Source: CBEUVQ01 sp965546615 (GTDB lineage: Bacteria; Bacillota; Desulfotomaculia; Desulfotomaculales; Desulfohalotomaculaceae). Taken from it: 54,218 nt of DNA. Every line of letters begins with the position of its first letter. Within the stretch, counting starts at the first letter, position 1. Both the position numbers and the translations under genes were made by a program. The stretch lies in assembly GCA_965546615.1 (NCBI GenBank), contig CBEUVQ010000012.1, positions 1-54,218 of the forward strand, in the 5' to 3' direction. This document shows positions 7,869-14,550 of this stretch, piece after piece. The notes beneath the pieces are model-generated. The model did not search any database. It saw nothing but the letters and a program-made list of their open reading frames with translations, and had not been told where the DNA came from.

Positions 7869-7914
7869 TCACCTCTTTTGTTATTAAATCATAACATGAC
7901 AGCAAAAGGGGTGA
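7869..7914 (+). promoter_or_regulatory. Hairpin sequestering the Shine-Dalgarno of the selenoprotein gene
   Basis: TCACCTCTTTTG (7869-7880) pairs with CAAAAGGGGTGA (7903-7914): 12 pairs with one G-U wobble. Inside it GTTAT and ATAAC can form a small inner stem. The Shine-Dalgarno AAGGGG lies wholly in the 3' arm, five bases before the start ATG. There is no T-run, so a terminator is unlikely; this looks like a translational on/off structure. Confidence 0.6.
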
Positions 7915-7919
7915 TTGTT

Positions 7920-8522
7920 ATGATTTACAAAAGAAAATGCCCGCATGTCTGCCCGGAGCAATGCCTTAAAATCGGAGATGCCGCACCGGATTTTGAAGCC
8001 GAGGCTTATTGGCGTGGACGTAAAATAAATATTCGCCTTTCTGATTATCTTGGTCAATGGGTAATGCTGTTTTTCTATGCTAACGATTTTACCTTTGTGT
8101 GACCAACTGAATTGGCAGCAGTTGCTGACGCTTATGACATTTTCCAAAGTTTAGGGGTAAATGTGCTGGCAGTAAGCACAAACAGCATTTACTCTCACAA
8201 AGTATTTGCCCAAACATCTCCCTCCGCCCGCAAAATACAGTACCCGCTGCTCTCTGACCAAAGTCACCTAATCAGCTGGAAATACGGAGTGTTAAAATGC
8301 AAAGAAGGAATTTCACCGCGAGCAACTTTTTTTATCGACCCCAACGGCATCATTCAATATTTCGCGGTTTATCCTCAACCGGTGGGGCGCAGCATCAATG
8401 AACTGATAAGAATTTTCCAAGCACTGCAGTTTACTGAAAGAACCGGTTTAGGCGCACCTGCAAACTGGCACCCCGGCAGACCGGGTGTATCCAGGGATTG
8501 GGATAATGTAGGAAAAATATAA
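7920..8522 (+). CDS. AhpC-like peroxiredoxin with in-frame UGA (selenocysteine) at the peroxidatic site
   Basis: Thiol- or selenol-dependent peroxidase reducing H2O2 or organic peroxides. The frame is interrupted only by TGA at 8100-8102, exactly where AhpC-type enzymes have Cys in FTFVCPTE; here it reads FTFV-TGA-PTEL and continues as a well conserved AhpC domain to 8522 (200 residues, Sec61). The helper Arg is kept in SPRATFFID (R134). The C-terminal resolving-Cys motif (VCPA.W) is present as GAPANW, so that Cys is Ala179. Three N-terminal Cys (C7, C11, C15 in CPHVCPEQC) and C127 remain as candidate resolving residues. The first Pro of the PxxxTxxC motif is Ala. ATG at 7920 follows AAGGGG. 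Single-gene unit or tail of the synthetase operon. Confidence 0.88.
8114..8129 (+). promoter_or_regulatory. Candidate bacterial SECIS element
   Basis: CAGC (8116-8119) pairs with GCTG (8124-8127) around an AGTT loop, with one further G-C pair beyond a mismatch. The loop starts 18 bases after the UGA and has G in its second position, as bacterial SECIS rules expect. A competing stem, CAACTG (8104-8109) with CAGTTG (8119-8124), would put the loop too near the UGA. The stem is short, so this is tentative. Confidence 0.45.
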
Positions 8523-8526
8523 CAAA

Positions 8527-8550
8527 AAAATCACCCACTAGGGTGATTTT
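8527..8550. terminator. Bidirectional terminator between the peroxiredoxin and the coiled-coil gene
   Basis: AAAATCACCC (8527-8536) and GGGTGATTTT (8541-8550) with an ACTA loop; the T-run is better on the minus strand. It serves the convergent ends of both genes and overlaps the stop codon of the minus-strand gene. Confidence 0.85.
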
Positions 8551-8995
8551 ATTTCATGTTTTTTAATTCCTGCTGCCCGGCTTTAATTTGAGCCAGTGTA
8601 GCCGTTAAATTGTTTTCAATTTTTTCCAGTACCTCTTCAGCATAATCTTTTGCCCCGAGGCGAATTTCCGCAGCCATCTGTTCCGCTTGTTGAATCAGCT
8701 CGTTAGCCCGCTGCTGTGCTATTTCCATTATTTCACTTTCTTCTGCTTTTTTGATGATTTGTTTCTGGGCGTTTTCCATCAGCTGCTGAGCTTCACGTTT
8801 AGATTCACTCAAAACCTTTTCTCGTTCTCTAATTAACAGTTTAGCCTGCCTAACTTCATCCGGAAGTGTCGTACGAATCCGATCCACATAATCTAACAGC
8901 CTGTTTTCATCCACCATAACTTTTCTGCTCAGCGGTACTCTCGGACACTCCTCAATCATCTCTTCTAACTCATTTAATATCTTTAAGAGTTCCAT
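8549..8995 (-). CDS. Coiled-coil protein of unknown function (V-ATPase subunit H/DivIVA-like)
   Basis: A 148-residue acidic protein that is nearly all charged helix from about 40 to the end, rich in Q, E, K and A with heptad-like spacing (EREKVLSESKREAQQLMENA). There are no Cys, no signal peptide and no membrane segment. Similar proteins next to coaD in Clostridia are often labelled ATPase or cell-division-initiation-like because of coiled-coil similarity alone. It follows coaD by 18 bases and is probably the last gene of the rsmD-coaD unit. I do not recognise a specific function. ATG start, with a GAGG-type site upstream. Confidence 0.7.
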   Translation of the reverse strand: MELLKILNELEEMIEECPRVPLSRKVMVDENRLLDYVDRIRTTLPDEVRQAKLLIREREKVLSESKREAQQLMENAQKQIIKKAEESEIMEIAQQRANELIQQAEQMAAEIRLGAKDYAEEVLEKIENNLTATLAQIKAGQQELKNMK

Positions 8996-9013
8996 CCTCT
9001 ACCCCCCCATATT

Positions 9014-9499
9014 TTAACGATGTAGTGGGTATTTCTCTCTTAATTTGTCTGCTATTATTGACGGTACCATATCATTGACATTGCCACCATAAAAAGCCAC
9101 TTCTTTCACAGTGCTTGAACTGATAAAAGAATATTCTGAGCGTGTCATTAGATAGAGTGTTTCTACTTTTGGTTCCAGCTTTTTATTAGTTAATGCAAAG
9201 ACAAATTCATTTTCAAAATCAGTAATTGCCCTAAGCCCTCGAATGATCACTTGTGCACCTTGTTTTAAAGCAAAATTAACAGTAAGCCCTTCAAAAGATT
9301 CAATAAAAACATTATCGTATTTTTTTAAGACCGACTGCAGAATTTCTACTCTTTCTTCTGTAGTAAACAGCGGTTCTTTATTTGGGTTATTGGCTACACA
9401 TACAATTAATTTATCAAACAAATGCGATGCTCGTTCGATAATATCCAAGTGTCCATAGTGAATGGGGTCAAAACTGCCTGGGTACAGCGCAATTCGCAT
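9014..9499 (-). CDS. coaD: Phosphopantetheine adenylyltransferase
   Basis: Fourth step of coenzyme A synthesis: ATP plus 4'-phosphopantetheine gives dephospho-CoA and pyrophosphate. The 161 residues contain the nucleotidyltransferase signature GSFDPIHYGH near the N-terminus, the RGLRAITDFENEF segment, and the ISSSTVKE motif. The length matches the family. It is 29 bases downstream of rsmD, the usual Firmicutes pairing. With coaBC at 38589-39791, two CoA steps are encoded in this window. Confidence 0.97.
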   Translation of the reverse strand: MRIALYPGSFDPIHYGHLDIIERASHLFDKLIVCVANNPNKEPLFTTEERVEILQSVLKKYDNVFIESFEGLTVNFALKQGAQVIIRGLRAITDFENEFVFALTNKKLEPKVETLYLMTRSEYSFISSSTVKEVAFYGGNVNDMVPSIIADKLREKYPLHR

Positions 9500-9528
9500 A
9501 AATTACTTCTTCCTCTCATTTGATTACA

Positions 9529-10083
9529 TTACTGCTGATAGATACTGATTACTGTATCACCATAAGTTTTCCTGCGATGAACAACTAAAGTTTGCACCGT
9601 ATCAGGAGGCACATCTTTTTTGCTGCTTTCCGCCACTACAATTCCGTCAGGAGCAAGCAGATGAAGGTTCGCTATCATTTCCAGCACCTTTTGATAATAC
9701 CCGGCGGCATACGGCGGGTCAAGATAAATTATGTTAAAACAGCTCTTTTCCTTAGCTAAAATATCAAGAGCTTTGAACACGTCAAGATTGATAATTTTTG
9801 CATAATCAATAAGTTTGGTTTTAGTTAGGTTTTCTTTAATAGTCGCCAATGCTTCGGCGCTTTTTTCCACCAGTACGGCAGTTTCTGCACCCCGACTCAA
9901 TGCTTCAACAGCAATACTGCCACTTCCCGAAAACAAATCAAGAAAAATGCAGCCCGGTATTTCGGGGGCTAATATATTAAAAACAGACTCTTTTACCCGG
10001 TCGGCTGTTGGTCTTGTATGGGTACCTTTTGGGGCTTTTAGTTGAAATTTTTTAGCACTTCCTGCAATAACCCTCAAAAACAA
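9529..10083 (-). CDS. rsmD: 16S rRNA (guanine966-N2)-methyltransferase
   Basis: Methylates G966 of 16S rRNA using S-adenosylmethionine. The 184-residue product starts FLRVIAGSAKKFQL and has THTRPTADRVKESVFNIL, the SAM-binding LDLFSGSGSIAVEALSRGA segment, and the catalytic DPPY motif (YLDPPYAAGYY). The TTG start at 10083 follows GGAAAGGA by four bases. It probably heads a rsmD-coaD-coiled-coil unit, divergent from gpr. A perfect AT-rich palindrome (10126-10141) sits in the shared upstream region. Confidence 0.94.
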   Translation of the reverse strand: MFLRVIAGSAKKFQLKAPKGTHTRPTADRVKESVFNILAPEIPGCIFLDLFSGSGSIAVEALSRGAETAVLVEKSAEALATIKENLTKTKLIDYAKIINLDVFKALDILAKEKSCFNIIYLDPPYAAGYYQKVLEMIANLHLLAPDGIVVAESSKKDVPPDTVQTLVVHRRKTYGDTVISIYQQ

Positions 10084-10223
10084 CAGTCCTTTCCTTCATA
10101 GCGTTAATTATATCATATAGTATCCAAAAAATCGATTTTTTTAAATATAATTGAACATTAAGTATAAATTTACATCTCCAGGAAAAAATAATAGCAGCTT
10201 ATATGTAGGAAGGAAGAAGGCTG

Positions 10224-11204
10224 ATGACACTAGATTTAAAATTTTTATCTTCCTTGGGAGTAAATTTAGATTTAGCAGTTGAAGCACAGGAGATTGTGCG
10301 CGGACAAACCGGTCAAGAAATCCCTGGGGTTGCAATGGATAAAGAAACTTATCAAAATGCAGCTGTAACTATAGTAAAAATTATGGAAAAATCCGCCGAG
10401 GAAATAATGGGAAAACCCCAGGGAACCTATATAACTATTGAAGCACCGGTCATTAAAGAGAGCAATCCGCAGATTCATCAAGAAGTTGTCGAGGTATTGG
10501 CAAAACATTTAAATCAACTGTTCAATATTTCTCCGCAGGGCAACGTACTTGTGGTTGGACTGGGAAATTGGAACGCTACCCCGGATGCACTGGGACCGAG
10601 AACAATTGATCAAGTAATGGTCACCAGGCACATTTTTAATTTTGCACCTGATGAGGTGCATGACGGAATGCGTCCTGTAAGCGCAATTGCCCCCGGTGTA
10701 CTGGGCATTACCGGTATTGAAACTGCTGAAATAATTAAGGGTATTGTTGACAAAATTCAACCGGAATTAATTATAGCTGTCGACTCACTGGCTTCGCGCA
10801 GTGTATCCCGAATTGCCACTACTATTCAAATAGCGGATACCGGCATTGCGCCAGGATCGGGCATCGGCAATAAACGCAAAGGCATCAATCAGGAAACGAT
10901 GGGTGTCCCGGTGATTGCCATCGGTGTGCCGATGGTGGTACATGCCGCCTTTATCGCCAATGATGCCATAGATACATTATTCCAACGCTTTCAGCATAAT
11001 CCGGCTGTTTTACAAGCTTATCAGCAGCAGGAAGTACAAAGTGCTTTAAATGAGATACTGTCCAACTTTGGCGGCCAGTTGATGGTTACCCCCAAAGAAA
11101 TAGACGTGCTGATTCAAAACATATCCAAAATTGTTGCCGGCGGAATTACTTCGGCACTGCATCGCGACATCTCTGCAGAAGAATACAGTATGTATTTACA
11201 GTAA
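10224..11204 (+). CDS. gpr: Germination protease GPR (spore SASP endopeptidase)
   Basis: Peptidase family A25 enzyme made as a zymogen in the forespore; it self-processes and degrades small acid-soluble spore proteins at germination. The 326 residues include the typical N-terminus (NLDLAVEAQE), the VVGLGNWNATPDALGPR motif, and VPVIAIGVPMVVHAA. A short N-terminal propeptide is expected. ATG at 10224 follows GGAAGAAGG. With ylbJ it is the main evidence that the organism forms endospores. I could not identify a sigma-G promoter with confidence in the 140-base upstream gap. Confidence 0.95.
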   Translation: MTLDLKFLSSLGVNLDLAVEAQEIVRGQTGQEIPGVAMDKETYQNAAVTIVKIMEKSAEEIMGKPQGTYITIEAPVIKESNPQIHQEVVEVLAKHLNQLFNISPQGNVLVVGLGNWNATPDALGPRTIDQVMVTRHIFNFAPDEVHDGMRPVSAIAPGVLGITGIETAEIIKGIVDKIQPELIIAVDSLASRSVSRIATTIQIADTGIAPGSGIGNKRKGINQETMGVPVIAIGVPMVVHAAFIANDAIDTLFQRFQHNPAVLQAYQQQEVQSALNEILSNFGGQLMVTPKEIDVLIQNISKIVAGGITSALHRDISAEEYSMYLQ

Positions 11205-11217
11205 AACTAACCAAAAC

Positions 11218-11313
11218 GAACAAGCGGGCATTAATGTCCGCTTGTTCAACACCAACCCGCCAGAGCGCGCTCAGCATTTCAAGGGTGCGGTTGGGAAAGA
11301 CACCCTTCAAATG
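11218..11313. repeat. Cluster of strong palindromes after gpr, possible structured RNA
   Basis: Three dyads occur in 96 bases. First, GAACAAGCGG (11218-11227) with CCGCTTGTTC (11238-11247), extendable to 13 pairs. Second, the self-complementary GAGCGCGCTC (11263-11272). Third, CATTT-C-AAGGGTG (11275-11287) with CACCCTT-C-AAATG (11301-11313), 12 pairs around one C-C mismatch. CCAACCCGC (11252-11260) could also pair with GCGGTTGG (11287-11294), giving a possible pseudoknot. None has a T-run, and a separate terminator follows. Confidence 0.6.
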
Positions 11314-11358
11314 TTGGGATTTTAACTGTTTTCTCTATTGATATTATCAAATAAAATA

Positions 11359-11394
11359 GTCAGAACTATGCAAGTAAGTTCTGACCATCTTTTT
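11359..11394. terminator. Terminator between gpr and the DUF218 gene
   Basis: GTCAGAACT (11359-11367) pairs with AGTTCTGAC (11377-11385), followed by CATCTTTTT on the plus strand. On the minus strand TATTTTATTT follows, so it may act in both directions between the convergent genes. Confidence 0.75.
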
Positions 11395-12003
11395 CTAATC
11401 AGTTATTAAACGCTGCACGGGATCAACGACAAATGTCTTCACAACCGCAAAATACTCTCTGGTATAATAATAAATTTTTTCTGATTTAGGGGTTTTTACT
11501 GCCAAACAGCTAACGTTAAATCCCTGACGCTTGGCAATGGCTTTCGCTCTAAAAATGTGAAAATCATTGGTTAAAATAATCATTTTAATATTTTTTCGGC
11601 CATCAATTTGTTGAAGCAGCTTTTTTGTAAAAACAATGTTTTCATAGGTGCTGGTTGATTTATCCTCTATAGTTATCTGGCTTTCTTTAAATTGATGAGC
11701 AAGCAAATATTTTTTCATTGCTTCCGCTTCCGATACTGCTTCACCGGGGCCCTTTCCACCGGAAACAATAATTTTTATATGCGAATCAGACTTAAAATAT
11801 TGAACTGCTTTTTCCAGTCTGCTCATTAATAACGGCTGTGGTTCTTCACCTTTAAGTCCCGCTCCCAATATCAGCAGATAATCTGCATCACTGTCGGCAA
11901 ATTTAATATGCTGTGATCCGCTGTACATAATTACCCCTTCGACGATTATAAAAGAACTTATCCAGGCAGCTAAAACATAAACTGCAGCTCGTTTAACGTT
12001 CAT
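11395..12003 (-). CDS. YdcF-like DUF218 membrane-anchored protein
   Basis: A 202-residue protein with one N-terminal membrane segment (about 5-25) and a DUF218/YdcF domain: DYLLILGAGLKGEEPQPLLMSRLEKA, VSGGKGPGE, then STSTYENIVFTKKLL and ILTNDFHIFRA. Relatives include SanA and YdcF, linked to envelope permeability and nucleotide binding; the exact reaction is unknown. The domain is probably outside the membrane. It begins 11 bases after recG and is likely co-transcribed with it, though the functions do not suggest a link. Confidence 0.8.
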   Translation of the reverse strand: MNVKRAAVYVLAAWISSFIIVEGVIMYSGSQHIKFADSDADYLLILGAGLKGEEPQPLLMSRLEKAVQYFKSDSHIKIIVSGGKGPGEAVSEAEAMKKYLLAHQFKESQITIEDKSTSTYENIVFTKKLLQQIDGRKNIKMIILTNDFHIFRAKAIAKRQGFNVSCLAVKTPKSEKIYYYTREYFAVVKTFVVDPVQRLITD

Positions 12004-12014
12004 GTTTACCTCCG

Positions 12015-14087
12015 CTAACCTATGCTGAGCAGCGCTTCATTTTTGCCAAACCGGTTGTAAAGCTCCTGTGCCAACAATTGATGCTCGGGAAGCTGAAGTT
12101 GGGGATCCTTTTTAACGATGGCAAAAGCCTCTTGACGTGCATATTCCATTGCTTGGCGATCACGAATGATATCAGCAATTTTGAATTCCGGAAGGCCGGA
12201 TTGTTTTACACCAAAAAATTCCCCCGGCCCCCGCAGCCGCAAATCTTCTTCAGCCAGCGCAAAACCGTCACCGGAGTTAACCATCGCACTCATACGCAGT
12301 TTACCTTCTTCTGTTTTGGGGTTAGCTACCAAAACACAGTAAGATTGGTGTCGGCCCCGTCCCACCCTGCCGCGCAGTTGGTGAAGCTGCGCCAATCCAA
12401 AGCGATCAGCGTCCATAACCACCATTACTGCAGCATTGGGCACATCTACCCCTACTTCAATCACAGTAGTTGAAACTAAAATATCGATATTCCCCTGACG
12501 AAATTCAGCCATCACCTGCTCTTTTTCATTTGCCTTCATCCGGCCATGCAAAAGCCCTACCCGCAAATCCGGAAATGCTTTTGTTGACAACTCCGCCGCT
12601 AAATCGACGGCAGCCTGCACATCGAGCACTTCCGATTCATCTACCAGCGGACAGACAAAATAGGCCTGTCTACCTTGTTGGATCTCCCGGCGAACCAACC
12701 GGTAAACATCGTTAATCGCTTGTTGAGTAACATGATAGGTACGCACCGGCCTTCGACCGGGCGGCAGGCTGTAAATAACAGACATATCAAGATCACCGTA
12801 CACTGTTAAAGCAAGTGTGCGCGGTATTGGGGTAGCGGTCATCACCAGTACGTCCGGAGCAGTACCCTTGCACTGTAAAGCCAGCCTTTGTTTAACACCA
12901 AAGCGGTGCTGTTCATCCACCACCACCGCGCCAAGCTGTTTAAAATTTACTTCCTCTTGAATTAAAGCATGGGTGCCGATAACAACCTGCACATCTCCTA
13001 GAGCAACACGCTGCAGCAGTTCTTCACGCTGGGCTTTTTTTATGCTGCCGGTCAGCAATCCAACTTTTACCCCCAGCGGCTCCATCCAAGCGGTCAATCC
13101 TAAATAATGCTGCTCCGCCAGTATTTCGGTCGGAGCCATTAATGCCCCCTGCAAACCGGCATCTACTGCTTTAAGCAGCATTAATGCACTTATCAGTGTT
13201 TTTCCCGAACCCACGTCACCCTGCAGCAGCCGATTCATCGGATAAGGACCGTCCATATCCTGCATAATTTCTTTCCATACTTTAATTTGATCTAAAGTTG
13301 GTTTAAACGGCAGCTTTTTTAATAATTGCTCTACCAGTTTGCCTTTACCGGTCTGATAGCTGTGTTTCTTTTTTTGAATTTTGGTTCTTTGGCGAATCTT
13401 GGCCAATGCTAACTGCAGCAGGAAAAGTTCTTCAAAAATAAAACGGCGGCGGGCTTGTTTTACGTCATCCATCGTGCCGGGAGAATGTATGCTGTAAAAC
13501 GCCTTAACTAATGAAGGCAGTTTATATTTGGTTAACAAACTTTGCGGCATAAATTCGGTAAGCTGCCGCACTTGTGTCAAATTGGTTTCTATAATGCCGC
13601 GCATTACTTTTTGGCTGATTCCTTCGGTTAAAGGATAAAGGGGTATAATTCTTCCCCGCTGCTCAGTCTCGCTATCACCGATCGATTCGCTTTCCACAAC
13701 TTGAATTTGCGTTTTCCCCCGATAGCTTTTATCAACTTTACCATATACTAAAATTTTTGTACCGGGTGGATATTGTTTGAGCACATATTTTTGGTTATAC
13801 CAAACTGCCATAAATACGCCAACCCCATCATCAACAGCCAGTTTAATAATTGTTAAGCCTTTGCGCGGTTTTAACTCTTGGCCGTACAGCACCCGTCCGG
13901 AAACAGCAGCCATTTGCCCGTGCTGATACATGTATGCCGCTCGAATATCGGTACGATCTTGATAATCACGGGGGAAATGATAGATTAAATCCGCCATGGT
14001 AAATATGTTAATTTTTTGCAGTGTTTGGGCTCTTTTCGGCCCCACACCTTTTAAATATTGAACCGGTTTATTCAGAATTTCATTCAT
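12015..14087 (-). CDS. recG: ATP-dependent DNA helicase RecG
   Basis: Reverses stalled replication forks and moves Holliday junctions. The 690 residues show the N-terminal wedge/OB domain (about 1-240; GVGPKRAQTL helix-hairpin-helix near 14-23), helicase Walker A GDVGSGKT, the DEQH box (VVDEQHRFG), motif III VMTATPIPRTLAL, and C-terminal motifs including QLRGRVGRG and the LRLRGPGEFFG wedge-contact region. The length is typical. In many Clostridia recG lies beside rsmD-coaD; here gpr and the DUF218 gene are in between. Confidence 0.97.
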   Translation of the reverse strand: MNEILNKPVQYLKGVGPKRAQTLQKINIFTMADLIYHFPRDYQDRTDIRAAYMYQHGQMAAVSGRVLYGQELKPRKGLTIIKLAVDDGVGVFMAVWYNQKYVLKQYPPGTKILVYGKVDKSYRGKTQIQVVESESIGDSETEQRGRIIPLYPLTEGISQKVMRGIIETNLTQVRQLTEFMPQSLLTKYKLPSLVKAFYSIHSPGTMDDVKQARRRFIFEELFLLQLALAKIRQRTKIQKKKHSYQTGKGKLVEQLLKKLPFKPTLDQIKVWKEIMQDMDGPYPMNRLLQGDVGSGKTLISALMLLKAVDAGLQGALMAPTEILAEQHYLGLTAWMEPLGVKVGLLTGSIKKAQREELLQRVALGDVQVVIGTHALIQEEVNFKQLGAVVVDEQHRFGVKQRLALQCKGTAPDVLVMTATPIPRTLALTVYGDLDMSVIYSLPPGRRPVRTYHVTQQAINDVYRLVRREIQQGRQAYFVCPLVDESEVLDVQAAVDLAAELSTKAFPDLRVGLLHGRMKANEKEQVMAEFRQGNIDILVSTTVIEVGVDVPNAAVMVVMDADRFGLAQLHQLRGRVGRGRHQSYCVLVANPKTEEGKLRMSAMVNSGDGFALAEEDLRLRGPGEFFGVKQSGLPEFKIADIIRDRQAMEYARQEAFAIVKKDPQLQLPEHQLLAQELYNRFGKNEALLSIG

Positions 14088-14193
14088 CAGTAATCACCCA
14101 ACGTTATTTTATCATTAACAGTCAACATAAATTTGCAGCATAGTACTAATCCGCTGTCAAGGAACTTACTTTGAAACCGGCGGAAAAATTGCT

Positions 14194-14221
14194 TTGAAAT
14201 CGGGTTGGTTTATGGTATACT
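14194..14221 (+). promoter_or_regulatory. Probable promoter of rpmB
   Basis: TTGAAA (14194-14199), a 16-base spacer and TATACT (14216-14221), about 65 bases before the rpmB start. Confidence 0.6.
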
Positions 14222-14286
14222 ATGTTAGTGAGACTTTTGAAATATTTTACCATCTTTTGGGCGGTATATAAAGGAGGTGTAACACA

Positions 14287-14478
14287 ATGGCCAGAAAATG
14301 CGAAGTATGCGGTAAAGGTGTTGTTTCCGGTTTCCAGGTGAGTCACTCTCATATTCGTACTAAAAGAGTATGGAAACCTAACTTGCAGCGTGTACGCGCC
14401 ATTGTAAACGGCTCTCCCAAGCGCATTCTGGTGTGCACAAGGTGCCTCCGGAGTGGCAAAGTACAGCGTGCTATGTAA
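14287..14478 (+). CDS. rpmB: 50S ribosomal protein L28
   Basis: Structural protein of the large subunit. The 63 residues start MARKCEVCGKG and carry a zinc-type four-Cys site (CEVC and CTRC), with the family stretch RTKRVWKPNLQRVRA. The length is normal for the short Gram-positive form. It is a single-gene unit with an AAAGGAGGTG Shine-Dalgarno, its own promoter and a strong terminator, divergent from recG. Confidence 0.97.
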   Translation: MARKCEVCGKGVVSGFQVSHSHIRTKRVWKPNLQRVRAIVNGSPKRILVCTRCLRSGKVQRAM

Positions 14479-14494
14479 CTTAAAAACGAAATTT

Positions 14495-14521
14495 AAAAAG
14501 GGGCTTTCCGCCCCTTTTTTT
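14495..14521 (+). terminator. Intrinsic terminator of rpmB
   Basis: AAAAAGGGGC (14495-14504) pairs with GCCCCTTTTT (14510-14519), loop TTTCC, followed by more T. The A-tract makes it partly usable from the minus strand for the converging gene. Confidence 0.93.
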
Positions 14522-14550
14522 ATTTTATCAAACATTCATTTTTACATCTG

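Noticed and set aside
7866..7919. Upstream ATG at 7866 (or GTG at 7911) as start of the peroxiredoxin
   Set aside because: The Shine-Dalgarno AAGGGG at 7906-7911 lies after 7866 and overlaps 7911; only ATG at 7920 has correct spacing.
8100..8102. TGA in the peroxiredoxin as a nonsense mutation or frameshift (pseudogene)
   Set aside because: It is a single stop precisely at the catalytic Cys codon, with full conservation on both sides and no other damage; selenocysteine is the simpler explanation.
10126..10141. Perfect palindrome AAAAAATCGATTTTTT between rsmD and gpr
   Set aside because: AT-rich dyads of this kind arise easily from facing A and T tracts; no link to a known regulator could be made.
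11131..11325. Small plus-strand open frame across the end of gpr and the palindromes
   Set aside because: Overlaps gpr in another frame and runs through hairpins; no ribosome site.
14146..14535. Minus-strand open frame opposite rpmB
   Set aside because: Antisense shadow of a certain ribosomal gene, with low-complexity composition.
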